Source of the DNA: Bacillota bacterium
GTDB taxonomy: Bacteria; Bacillota; Sulfobacillia; Sulfobacillales; Sulfobacillaceae
DNA: 27,769 nt
NCBI GenBank assembly: GCA_023488565.1
Contig: JAMDDZ010000008.1
Coordinates: forward strand, 1 to 27,769
Reading direction: 5' to 3'
In this document: positions 15,443 through 23,558 of the stretch, piece after piece
How positions within the stretch are numbered: position 1 is the first letter of the stretch
Layout of the letters: every line of letters begins with the position of its first letter
Translations under genes and position numbers: made by a program
Notes under the pieces: model-generated
Database searches by the model: none
What the model saw: only the letters and a program-made list of their open reading frames with translations
Told to the model about the DNA's origin: nothing

Positions 15443-16325
15443 CGTTGTCTCCTCCTCGTTGCCCATCTAGGGCTAAAATAATCGTTACTGTGGTCCCCAC
15501 ACCCGGCTGCGAATGGACCACAACATGTCCACCTGCTGACTCTGCGCGTTCTTCCATAATGCTAAGACCAAAATGGTGGCCCGCTTCCCCGGCAGGAATC
15601 GGTACAAAGCCTTTTCCATCATCAATGATGCTAATTTTCACCTGATTATCTTCACGGGTCGCTCGGATTGTCACCTTTCTCGCGGTTGCATGTTTTCGCA
15701 CATTGGCCAAGGATTCTTGAACAATGCGTAGAATTTGCACAGCCGCCGCATCAGTCCACGGTTCCTGTTCCTCAGGCAATGGTTCTAGCACTACCGGAAC
15801 TCCTGTGCTGCGTTCAAAGTCCGTGGCCTGGTTACGAAGCGTCTTCCAAAATCCTTGTTGCAACGACTGAGATGCCTTCAAATCGTAAAGCGACTGTCTA
15901 ACCTCGGTATAGGACAAGTTCACTGCAGATTGAATAAGCCCTAATTCTTGATCCAGCTCCGAAAAGTCTTCAGCTTCCAATAATTTCTTGGCGCGATGTA
16001 CATTCAAATTAATCGCCGCCAAGTTTTGCGCCAGACCATCATGCATTTCTCGCGCCAAGCGTTCACGTTCTTGCAATGCTAACATGGCATCTTTATATTC
16101 TTGGCGTTCATTCTCCATTTTCTCTACTACATAAAACACATAGGTAGAAAACGCTGCGGCACCCACCAGCGTAACCGCCACCGCAACTAAACTAACACCG
16201 GCAGGAGGCAATACCAAACGCAAATAGTAAAAACGAAATGTTTCAGCAACCGCCACAAACACGGTGGGGCCAACGGTCGTCAGAATTTTTAGTCGACGAT
16301 ATCGCCGTCGATCATCAAAATTCAT
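15411..16325 (-). CDS. Sensor histidine kinase, HisKA_3/NarX-DesK type
   Basis: A 304-residue membrane kinase. Two membrane segments are at about residues 17-36 and 43-66, with almost no loop between them, so the stimulus is probably sensed in the membrane. A coiled linker follows. The HisKA_3 dimerisation domain has the phospho-acceptor His in REMHDGLAQNLAAI near residue 94. The HATPase has ESLANVRKHA (N box), IIDDGKGF (G1) and GHHFGLSIMEERA (G2). The start is ATG with GGGGAGGG upstream; GTG at 16328 is also possible. The gene overlaps its partner regulator, typical of a two-component pair. Confidence 0.93.
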   Translation of the reverse strand: MNFDDRRRYRRLKILTTVGPTVFVAVAETFRFYYLRLVLPPAGVSLVAVAVTLVGAAAFSTYVFYVVEKMENERQEYKDAMLALQERERLAREMHDGLAQNLAAINLNVHRAKKLLEAEDFSELDQELGLIQSAVNLSYTEVRQSLYDLKASQSLQQGFWKTLRNQATDFERSTGVPVVLEPLPEEQEPWTDAAAVQILRIVQESLANVRKHATARKVTIRATREDNQVKISIIDDGKGFVPIPAGEAGHHFGLSIMEERAESAGGHVVVHSQPGVGTTVTIILALDGQRGGDNVGKGKTHVGG

Positions 16326-16409
16326 CACACCCTCCCCTTTCCGTCACGAGTCCCCCCTTATTGTACCGTATCCCGGCTCGAAACACCGCCTGCACAGTGA
16401 CAAGACCAG

Positions 16410-17183
16410 CTAATAATCGGGGGGCAATCGTCGCGCCTTACAAAATGCCGCCACATAATCAGCCACGCGACCGGGTTGATCTAAAACAGCTAAATGGCCA
16501 GCCCGAGGAACAATGCGAACGTATGGCGTATGAATTGCCTCAGCTACCGCATCCGCCATGTCAGGCGGTGTGCGCTCATCCTTTTGGCCCACTAAAATCA
16601 AACTTGGGCAGTCAATTTGGCTGAATATTTCTTGATTGCTCACCGTATAAATAGCTTCCATAGCTTTAAGGTAACTGTCTTTGTCGACACCAGCCAGCTC
16701 CAGCGCCAAATTTTCTCTGATCTCCGGTTGGGTGCCTGGCATCAGCGTGGTCTCAGCATATCGCTTGCCGAAATCACCCATGCTTTCCCGTTCAAGTTCC
16801 CGTCGACGTTCCTGAACCGCCTGCTCACCATGGACAAATCCCAAGCTACTGCCAATTAATGTAAGGCTGGTAACTCGGCCGGCGGCCAGTACAGCTACTC
16901 GGCCCATAACCCAAGTGCCTAACGAGACCCCCAACAAATGGATTGGTCCAGGCGTCAATTCCAGCAAAGTCAACACGTCGTCAATCCACCCGCTTAAATT
17001 CGGTTCCAATTCTCGACGATCGCCAATCCCCCGCGGATCCCAGGTCACTATCGAGTACATCGGTGTCAAAAAAGGCGATACGCGATGAAACAGAAACCTG
17101 CCGAGCCCTAAACTCGGATGCATCAAGATGGTCTCTTCGCCTTTCCCTTGGCGATAATATACTAACCCGTTAGGTGCCTTCAT
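16410..17183 (-). CDS. Alpha/beta hydrolase
   Basis: A 257-residue hydrolase of the alpha/beta fold. The nucleophile elbow is GVSLG (GxSxG, Ser as nucleophile). The catalytic Asp is in LVGQKDERTPP, and the catalytic His is in PRAGHLAVLD. The N-terminal HPSLGLG probably forms the oxyanion hole. A lid or cap domain fills about residues 115-190. No signal peptide is visible, so it acts in the cytoplasm. The ATG has CAAGGGAG upstream. It follows the acyl-CoA synthetase by 47 bases in the same operon direction, so a role in thioester or ester metabolism is plausible. The exact substrate is unknown. Confidence 0.88.
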   Translation of the reverse strand: MKAPNGLVYYRQGKGEETILMHPSLGLGRFLFHRVSPFLTPMYSIVTWDPRGIGDRRELEPNLSGWIDDVLTLLELTPGPIHLLGVSLGTWVMGRVAVLAAGRVTSLTLIGSSLGFVHGEQAVQERRRELERESMGDFGKRYAETTLMPGTQPEIRENLALELAGVDKDSYLKAMEAIYTVSNQEIFSQIDCPSLILVGQKDERTPPDMADAVAEAIHTPYVRIVPRAGHLAVLDQPGRVADYVAAFCKARRLPPDY

Positions 17184-17230
17184 TAAGTGGACTCCCTTGA
17201 ACCCAAAGTCTTTTCTTTTTCCAATCAGCC

Positions 17231-19189
17231 TTATCTATCCTTAGACGTTTCGCTGTGAATCGACTCTAATGCTACAAGATTTTCTATCGCACTAATGTCT
17301 CCAAGTGGCTGACCTAGATAGCGTGCTTTGATCGCGCGGCGCACCACTTTACCGTTGCGGGTCTTGGGCAGTTCCTCCACCACAATAATTTTTGACGGTT
17401 TTAGAGCCTTGCCCATGCTCGATTCTACCAAATGCATCAACTCTTCTGCCGGGGGTTTCGGATCGAGGAGAACCACAAAGCAAACCAACGCTTCTCCTTT
17501 AACTGGATGAGGAACTCCGATCGCGGCCGCCTCGGCAACTTGCGGATGGCTTACCAAAATCGATTCAATTTCCGCCGGCCCGACGCGCTTTCCTGCTAAC
17601 TTCATGGTATCATCGCTGCGCCCAAGGATGTACCAAAACCCGTCTGCATCAATATAAGCAAAATCGCCGTGAACCCATACCCCAGGAAAGCGACGCCAGT
17701 AGCTATCCAAATACCTTTCCCGATCATGAAGAAATCCCCGCGTCATTCCTGGCCAAGGAACGGTTATTGCCAACTCTCCCACTTGTTGAGTGACCGCGTT
17801 TCCCTGGTCGTCCAGCACCACTGCAGCCATACCTGGGATGGGGCCGGAAAAGGCGCAAGGTTTTTGCGCCTCCACGGCGGAGGCTGCTAAAATGCCCCCC
17901 GAAATCTCGGTCCCCCCACTGTAATTGACTATAGGGCAGCGCTGGTGTCCCACATGGGTAAAAAACCAATCCCAGGGGTCAGGGTTCCAAGGTTCACCGG
18001 ACGATCCCAAAATTCTCAAAGAGTCGAAGGTGTATGGCGCTAGCGGCTCGGTACCATAAACCATAAGAGCACGAATCACCGTAGGAGAAATTCCAAAGAT
18101 CGTCACCCGATGCTCATCCAAAAGGCGCCAAAGCACTTGGGGGTCAGGCCAATCCGGTGTTCCGTCGTAAAGTACGATAGTTGCGCCGGTAATTAATCCT
18201 CCGTAAACCATGAAGGGCCCCATCATCCAGCCCATGTCGGTAAACCAAAAAAGAATGTCCGAGGCTTTGAAATCAAAACTGTGTTGCAAATCTTGGGTGC
18301 ACTTCACGGGAAATCCCGTGTGGGTATGCACTGCCCCCTTGGGCTTGCCCGTAGTGCCGGAAGTATAAATTACCATTAATGGGGTTTCCGAGTCCACGAT
18401 CCGAGTTTGGTCCGGAACCAATTCACCGCCAACCAAGTCGTGCCACCAAAGATCGCGCGGCAACGTCCAGGGCACTTCTTGATGCGTTTTTTGTACCACA
18501 ATGATGTGTTCGATTTGCCCGTTTAGTTCACTGGCCGCTTGATCCGCAATGGCCTTCATCGGCAGTGACTTGCCCCTACGTGTCATCCCGTCAGCACAAA
18601 TCAGTACTTTCGCGTTCGCATCTTCCAAGCGTATTCGTAAAGCATCAGCACCATATCCGGAAAAAACCGGAAGAAATATAGCTCCCACCTTAGCGAGCGC
18701 GAGCATGGCGACCACGGCTTCTCCCGTCATCGGCAAGTAGACCCCTACAATATCCCCTAATCCCACCCCTATCTTTAGTAACTGTGCTGCCAACTGGTTA
18801 GCTTGGTCATATAGTTGTCGATAGGTCCACGTTTTTACCGCGCCCAACTCTGGATGGGAAATTACCGCCACCTTATCTGCCAACGATCCTACTGCATGTC
18901 GGTCCACAGCGGCCAGGGCGAGGTTGGTTTGACCGCCGACAAAGAACCGCGGCCAGGCAATGCCGTCTGATAGGTCCAACGTTGTATGGTAAGGTTCTGT
19001 AAATGGCCACGACAAGTCCTCCATCACCGAATCCCAAAACCACGCGGGATCTTGAGCAGCCCGTTGGCGCAATGAGTTTAAGGACGTAATGTCATGCTTT
19101 CGCATAAAACCCGTGAGATTAGCCTCTTCTAGCCACTGCGGCGTTGGTCGCCAGACAATTGGTGCCTGTTCAAATGGGTTGGGGATCAT
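17231..19189 (-). CDS. AMP-forming acyl-CoA synthetase, Acs-like
   Basis: It activates a carboxylic acid with ATP and CoA in the ANL superfamily. The core includes YTSGTTGKPKGAVHTHTG (P-loop), WFTDMGWMMGP, RILGSSGEPWNP and the C-terminal PKTRNGKVVRR, whose Lys is the acetylation-sensitive catalytic residue. About 652 residues, the size of Acs. The position of the acetyl-pocket Trp in canonical Acs (WWQTETGG) reads YSGGTEISGG here, so the Trp is lost. That fits a larger acyl substrate such as propionate or a short branched acid, as inference. The ATG at 19195 lies 3 bases after GGAG; that at 19189 has better spacing. It overlaps the upstream gene by 20 to 26 bases. Confidence 0.9.
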   Translation of the reverse strand: MIPNPFEQAPIVWRPTPQWLEEANLTGFMRKHDITSLNSLRQRAAQDPAWFWDSVMEDLSWPFTEPYHTTLDLSDGIAWPRFFVGGQTNLALAAVDRHAVGSLADKVAVISHPELGAVKTWTYRQLYDQANQLAAQLLKIGVGLGDIVGVYLPMTGEAVVAMLALAKVGAIFLPVFSGYGADALRIRLEDANAKVLICADGMTRRGKSLPMKAIADQAASELNGQIEHIIVVQKTHQEVPWTLPRDLWWHDLVGGELVPDQTRIVDSETPLMVIYTSGTTGKPKGAVHTHTGFPVKCTQDLQHSFDFKASDILFWFTDMGWMMGPFMVYGGLITGATIVLYDGTPDWPDPQVLWRLLDEHRVTIFGISPTVIRALMVYGTEPLAPYTFDSLRILGSSGEPWNPDPWDWFFTHVGHQRCPIVNYSGGTEISGGILAASAVEAQKPCAFSGPIPGMAAVVLDDQGNAVTQQVGELAITVPWPGMTRGFLHDRERYLDSYWRRFPGVWVHGDFAYIDADGFWYILGRSDDTMKLAGKRVGPAEIESILVSHPQVAEAAAIGVPHPVKGEALVCFVVLLDPKPPAEELMHLVESSMGKALKPSKIIVVEELPKTRNGKVVRRAIKARYLGQPLGDISAIENLVALESIHSETSKDR

Positions 19190-19814
19190 CGTCATTGTCT
19201 CCTTGCCGATTCAGGTTAATGGCTTTTGTATACTCCTCAGGGGTATCCAGATCCCATGCGGGGCTGGGGCGGTCTACTACGGACACATCAAAGATCAGCA
19301 CATCTTGCCGTTGGGTTAACCATTTCCCCAACCCAATATCCCCGGTAAGCTGCGAAATAGCATTCCATATCCGCCCTAGCCTTAACAGGACTGGGTGCCC
19401 AATAGATTCATTGTACCGCGGGCGCACTGCGATAGCATCCGGATGCTCTAGGAACTTTTGCCAAGTTCTTTGAGCATCTTCGGCCCTAACAAAAGGTTGG
19501 TCTGCCAAAAAAACGGCAGCGGGCTCCCCTTTGCCGCGCTGTAAAACCGCTGCTAAACCCAGATGCAAAGATGATGCGATACCTGTTTCAGGCATCCGGT
19601 TCACGACCGAAATCACCCCCTCAGGTATTTGTACTGCGTTTCCGACAACAACCACGGTAGCCCATCCCAACTCGTCACGCGTCATTCTTACGACATGTCC
19701 CAAAAGAGTGGTGTCTCGCCAGGGCAGGGCTGGCTTTGGCGTGCCCATTCTTTGCGATAAGCCAGCCGCTAACACCACGGCCACCGGCTCAATCATGGAT
19801 TCGTTGATGTCCAT
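19170..19814 (-). CDS. MobA/MocA-like molybdenum-cofactor nucleotidyltransferase
   Basis: A GT-A-like nucleotidyltransferase that likely attaches CMP or GMP to molybdopterin. The N-terminal signature VVLAAGLSQRMGTPKPALPW is the nucleotide and Mg binding loop of MobA/MocA proteins. FLADQPFV contains the metal-binding Asp. DLDTPEEY is the typical C-terminal end. From the ATG at 19814 it is 214 residues, the normal length. The frame opens at 19838, but GGAGG lies 8 bases before 19814. It overlaps XdhC by 26 bases. Next to XdhC and CoxG-like genes, the product probably serves maturation of a xanthine dehydrogenase or CO dehydrogenase-like enzyme located elsewhere. Confidence 0.9.
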   Translation of the reverse strand: MDINESMIEPVAVVLAAGLSQRMGTPKPALPWRDTTLLGHVVRMTRDELGWATVVVVGNAVQIPEGVISVVNRMPETGIASSLHLGLAAVLQRGKGEPAAVFLADQPFVRAEDAQRTWQKFLEHPDAIAVRPRYNESIGHPVLLRLGRIWNAISQLTGDIGLGKWLTQRQDVLIFDVSVVDRPSPAWDLDTPEEYTKAINLNRQGDNDDDPQPI

Positions 19815-20793
19815 TGAGCGGGCCTCCGTTTTTACCATTGCGGTGCGCTAATAATTCAGCCACAATACTGACGGCAACTTCATCCACGGTTTCCGCCCCA
19901 AGGCTTAATCCCACCGGCGACCGCAAGTATGCCGGAATTGGATTGGCTCCCAGAAGGTCCAAAGTTCGGGCATGCGGTCCCAGCATACCCACATATTGCG
20001 GACGGCTTTTCATCGCCAGTTCTAATGCGGCACGATCCCGCGATTCGTGATGATTCATGATGATCCAATAGGCATTTTGCACCATAGCGGGGTCCACATC
20101 CCCCGCTTGCTGTACCCAGTGTCTAGCTGCTTGGGGCAACTTCTTGGCCGTATTGAAATGCGGGCGGGGATCCAGTACCGTGACCTCAAAACCTGCTTGG
20201 TTGGCCAACGCTACCAAAGGCACCGCATCGTGTCCAGCCCCTACCACTATCAGACGCTCGGGGGGAACCAGTACATCATACACGACATCCTCGCGATAAT
20301 GCGTTACACTGCGCCACGATCTCACGTCTTCGGGCAGTTCTAAAAATCCTTCTCCGCCCGTCTGCGCATGAAGCCGGCGAAATCCTGAGGGAAGTTTTGC
20401 CTCCATTACAAAGGGCTGGTCTTGCTCAACCAGGGCACCATATTGTTGCCAAAACGGTGACGTTACTTCAACGGGCTCAATCCATACCATAATGGTACCT
20501 TTGCATCCAATGCCCAGTCCCCACATCGCGTCTTCGGTTAAATCATAATGCCTGACTGCGGGTTGCATTGATGCCATGGCTTCTTCCGCGTAATGATACA
20601 AATCCCCCTCCAAGCATCCACCACTGAGGGTTCCATACATTTCTCCATCACTGGCCATCATCATTTTTGCCCCAGGACGACGGTAAGCAGACCCGCGAAC
20701 TGAAACCAAAGTCAATAGGGCGGTACGGGCATTTCGTTGCTCAGCCCGCTGCATAGCCGCCCAAATTTGCTGCGCTTCACGTATTGACGACAT
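19789..20793 (-). CDS. XdhC/CoxI family protein
   Basis: Family members bind molybdenum cofactor and help insert it, after sulfuration, into xanthine dehydrogenase-type enzymes. The 334-residue protein has the N-terminal XdhC/CoxI domain, with TLVSVRGSAYRRPGAKMM and GTLSGGCLEGDLY, at about residues 25-66. The C-terminal Rossmann domain has VVGAGHDAVPLVALANQAGF, near residue 186, and GMLGPHARTL. Both halves are complete. The ATG has GAGGTGG upstream and lies 17 bases after coxG. No structural molybdenum hydroxylase subunits are encoded in the window. Confidence 0.94.
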   Translation of the reverse strand: MSSIREAQQIWAAMQRAEQRNARTALLTLVSVRGSAYRRPGAKMMMASDGEMYGTLSGGCLEGDLYHYAEEAMASMQPAVRHYDLTEDAMWGLGIGCKGTIMVWIEPVEVTSPFWQQYGALVEQDQPFVMEAKLPSGFRRLHAQTGGEGFLELPEDVRSWRSVTHYREDVVYDVLVPPERLIVVGAGHDAVPLVALANQAGFEVTVLDPRPHFNTAKKLPQAARHWVQQAGDVDPAMVQNAYWIIMNHHESRDRAALELAMKSRPQYVGMLGPHARTLDLLGANPIPAYLRSPVGLSLGAETVDEVAVSIVAELLAHRNGKNGGPLNGHQRIHD

Positions 20794-20810
20794 GACCCAC
20801 CTCTATTACT

Positions 20811-21254
20811 TTAACGACTTTTAGCCTCTTTCACTAATGCTGAAAAAAATTGATTAACCACCATTTGAGCTACGCCAGACATAACTCGTTGCCCAAGTCC
20901 CCCACTATCGTCATCAGAGTCCGCTTTCCCCTGAAAATGCACATCGGTGCTCTCCGAGTTCAGCGCAGTTAAAGCGACGGCTAAATTTATCCCCACATTC
21001 CCTTTAGGTCCTTGTCCTTCCATTATCATACGATAAGATTTTGGAGGATTTGCATCAACTATACGAATGGAGCCGTGATATTTTCCTTTTAACGGCGCCA
21101 CACCCCACTCCATGTCCGCCCGATACACCCCGGGCTCCGTTTCTATCAAGCTCTTTAATCCAGGCATAGTGCGAACCAGCACACTTGGGTCGGTTAAATA
21201 GGTATAGGACTGGTGCATGGAAATTTCCAATGTTTTGTGGCCATCAAACTCCAC
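20811..21254 (-). CDS. CoxG-like SRPBCC protein
   Basis: A 147-residue member of the CO dehydrogenase subunit G (CoxG) family of the SRPBCC/START fold. It starts MEFDGHKTLEISMHQSYTYLTDP and continues through PGLKSLIETEPGVYRADM and GVAPLKGKYHGSI, matching the family pattern of strand, hairpin and ligand-pocket segments. In Oligotropha CoxG is associated with anchoring CO dehydrogenase to the membrane. Here the C-terminal helix (SGVAQMVVNQFFSALVKEAK) is amphipathic and no extra anchor is visible. The start is GTG with GCAGGAGG 8 to 10 bases upstream. It is the first gene of the cox accessory cluster and divergent from a small hypothetical gene. Its partner hydroxylase is not in the window. Confidence 0.9.
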   Translation of the reverse strand: MEFDGHKTLEISMHQSYTYLTDPSVLVRTMPGLKSLIETEPGVYRADMEWGVAPLKGKYHGSIRIVDANPPKSYRMIMEGQGPKGNVGINLAVALTALNSESTDVHFQGKADSDDDSGGLGQRVMSGVAQMVVNQFFSALVKEAKSR

Positions 21255-21392
21255 GCGACTTCGCCTCCTGCACTTAATTTATTATCAACCTCGGGCACCA
21301 TATTTTCCACCCTTGGAGGTATGCTGCAATAAGGACTAGACGAAACTCTCCTGTTCCATGACACTATATACGGAAGAAAGGACGGTGGCCCA

Positions 21393-21668
21393 ATGTTTCC
21401 ACGACAATTAGAGAAAATTTTTGACCAACGACTGGAAGCCATTATAGAGCCGCGCATGGAACGCTGGCTACACAAATTTATGACTTCACCGCACGGAGAA
21501 GCAGTGATTTCCGATGTATTGGCAGAGACCATCTTTGCCTGGATGAAACCCGGAGCCTCAGATACGGACAATTATTTGGAAAAAATTGTCTTGCAACTGA
21601 TTAGCCGATTGCGAAACCAACCGGGATTTCGCGAAAAGGTCGCGCAAGCGCTAAACTCAGACTGGTAA
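21393..21668 (+). CDS. Hypothetical helical protein (91 aa)
   Basis: I do not recognise this protein. It is predicted to be mostly alpha-helical, with repeated charged heptad-like stretches (LEKIFDQRLEAIIEPRMERWLHKF) and a second helix block at about 62-90 (LEKIVLQLISRLRNQ). There is no signal peptide or membrane segment, so it should be cytoplasmic. AAAGGACGG precedes the ATG at a workable distance, which supports a real gene. It lies divergent from the coxG-like gene and is followed by a long stretch with no convincing gene. It might be a partner of nearby proteins, but no evidence supports a role. Confidence 0.6.
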   Translation: MFPRQLEKIFDQRLEAIIEPRMERWLHKFMTSPHGEAVISDVLAETIFAWMKPGASDTDNYLEKIVLQLISRLRNQPGFREKVAQALNSDW

Positions 21669-22177
21669 CCCCAGCTTGTTATGACGACACAGATATACTA
21701 TCGAATATGCGGAATTTGTGATGGATTCCGTTGGGTTTCAGGGATTTGATAAGGCAATGCCAAAACGGATTTTTGTGATGGATCCAAGCAAACGGCAGAA
21801 GGCAAAGCCGGAGTCTGTAACGATACGGACCTATGGCGTGAGGGCATCTTCCTTACGCTATTCGTGTTGTTAAGTGTAGGGTTTGAGACAGGATGTGTTA
21901 TGTCAAAAGTACGAGGGCAGCGCTGTCCCTGCCCCCTTGGATTAGGCTGCACCAAGGTGTCTACCCTAATCGGTTTCCACAATCTGGTGTAAAGTTGTCT
22001 TGAGTGCGATCCTAAAACTCTCAGATAATGAAAGATATCACGTAGTAGACTTGTCTATGGACGTACCAGACAAAGGACTACAAACTTCGTCGCAGAATAA
22101 GACATTAAAAGCTTAGGCTATCAGACGTTAATGCCCAGGGCTTGGCGAATTCGAGTTTGCACTGTCTACGCGAATGC
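21669..22177. other. 509-base region with no convincing gene
   Basis: I see no gene I can support. The region holds two near-repeats around TTTGTGATGGAT, each enclosed by a short dyad (GGAAT...ATTCC at about 21713 and GGAT...ATCC at about 21769). It also holds a hairpin with GATTAGG and CCTAATC arms (about 21942-21972) around CACCAAGGTG. A 94-residue minus-strand frame (21698-21982) looks like low-complexity noise without a ribosome binding site. The stretch could be a decayed mobile element or a regulatory region for neighbours. No transposase similarity is apparent to me. Confidence 0.5.
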
Positions 22178-23467
22178 CTAGCAACCTCGGATTGGCAGCG
22201 ATCCCCTCTCTTTCGCATCCACGGCTTTGGGACGGCGTAAATAGTGCTCATCAAGATGCTTTTTTGGCATGATCAATAGCACAGGTTGAAGTTTTAGAAA
22301 TCTCCTCAATGTGCGCCATCCCTGAGCATGATATATCGACATCAGGATAGCCAAATAAATCCACATGGACCACTTTTGCCACCCGTGAATTGTCACTCGC
22401 ATAAATCCCAATTTCTCGATGGCACTTGATGCGTCAAGCAGCGTGATGCCGCCCACCGCCTGCACATCGTGATATTTGGGATTGGTGGCCACAACATCGG
22501 CCACATCGGTCAGTCCGCGCAAAACCGCATGAAACGCTCTTAGTCCGCCCGCCGCATTTTTGCTCAACTGGGCCAAGGCGGGATTGCCAAAATGTATCTC
22601 CGCCATAGGATCACCGGCGCTTAAGGTAGTCCCATCCGGTAGGTCCAATCGAGGTCCGCGAAACCGAATGCGCCCCAGTCGCAATACCGGGTCTCCTCCG
22701 AGTGATGATGGTACGGTGTCAATGTCCCAACCCTTGCTAAACCGCACTTCCCACCAGGTCCACATGCGGCGCAGTTCGGATCGGTCCGTTGCCAGCGTTT
22801 CAAGCGCTACAGGGTCTAAATTTAGCTGACGCAGACGGGGCAAAGCCTGGTCCAAAGCTTGAACTGTACGTGTGCGGTCACCTCCCCCATCGTGAAGCAC
22901 CACGATAGCCCCAGGCACTGCGCATTGGACAATGGTACGGGTAATCTTCTGTACATCGTGGCGGGGGTTCCAATCGTCCGGCGCAATCGTCCAAAATACC
23001 GGTATCAGGCCTGCACGCTTCCATGCCCACCAGGTAAATAGGTTCACATGGCCCCAAGGAGGACGGTAGAATTGGGGAGGCTTTCCCGAAAGATGTTCAA
23101 GCAGGCGCGCTCCATGCCAAATGGTGTAGATACTCGTCCAAGGCCCATAGAAATACATGGAACGGTGCCGTATTCCGTGCAGGCCAAGAGTATGACCCTC
23201 GTCTACCATACGGCGAATTAAATCAGGATGCCGCTCAGCAGCTTCTATCACGATAAAGAACGTGCCTTTGGCATCATGGGCTGCGAGCACATCCAAAATT
23301 GCCCCAGTATCTTCTCCCGGACCATCATCAAAGGTGAACGCAATTTGGTGGCTGTCTCGAGCGCCTTGCACACTCCCCCATTGCAGATGGTGCCACAAAA
23401 GATCGGGGACAAGATATAGGATTATCCACAATAAGACCAATATCCCCAAGATCACGATGATGGTCAC
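22178..23467 (-). CDS. Membrane-anchored polysaccharide deacetylase with C-terminal YkoP-like domain
   Basis: A 429-residue protein. Residues 1-25 are one membrane segment with the rest probably outside. The NodB domain follows: FTFDDGP (catalytic Asp and metal Asp) near residue 45, GLHGIRHRS (metal His residues) near 95, YRPPWGH near 135 and VVLHDGG near 193. All the usual catalytic residues are present, so an N- or O-deacetylase activity on a cell-wall or capsular glycan is likely. The last 200 residues form a second domain resembling that of B. subtilis YkoP; I am moderately sure of this. The start is GTG with GAGGTGATC upstream. It follows the MFS gene by 91 bases in the same direction. 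Confidence 0.87.
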   Translation of the reverse strand: MTIIVILGILVLLWIILYLVPDLLWHHLQWGSVQGARDSHQIAFTFDDGPGEDTGAILDVLAAHDAKGTFFIVIEAAERHPDLIRRMVDEGHTLGLHGIRHRSMYFYGPWTSIYTIWHGARLLEHLSGKPPQFYRPPWGHVNLFTWWAWKRAGLIPVFWTIAPDDWNPRHDVQKITRTIVQCAVPGAIVVLHDGGGDRTRTVQALDQALPRLRQLNLDPVALETLATDRSELRRMWTWWEVRFSKGWDIDTVPSSLGGDPVLRLGRIRFRGPRLDLPDGTTLSAGDPMAEIHFGNPALAQLSKNAAGGLRAFHAVLRGLTDVADVVATNPKYHDVQAVGGITLLDASSAIEKLGFMRVTIHGWQKWSMWIYLAILMSIYHAQGWRTLRRFLKLQPVLLIMPKKHLDEHYLRRPKAVDAKERGSLPIRGC

Positions 23468-23558
23468 TCCCGATCACCTCGTGTTGTGAAGCTTGGGTCA
23501 TGGCTAGCGACTCGCATCCAAGATGGAGCCACTTTATGTCTCGGCACGATAAGCCCTC

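Noticed and set aside
16360..16365. TACAAT -10-like element upstream of the histidine kinase
   Set aside because: No -35 hexamer of reasonable quality lies 16 to 18 bases upstream, and the gene may be read from the upstream hydrolase.
21194..21571. 125-residue minus-strand frame across the coxG and small-gene intergenic region
   Set aside because: It covers both divergent gene starts and has low-complexity content. The coxG and 91-residue genes explain the sequence better.
21698..21982. 94-residue minus-strand frame in the gene-free region
   Set aside because: It has no ribosome binding site and a Pro/Ser/Arg-rich composition unlike the neighbours. It looks like chance coding in a non-coding stretch.
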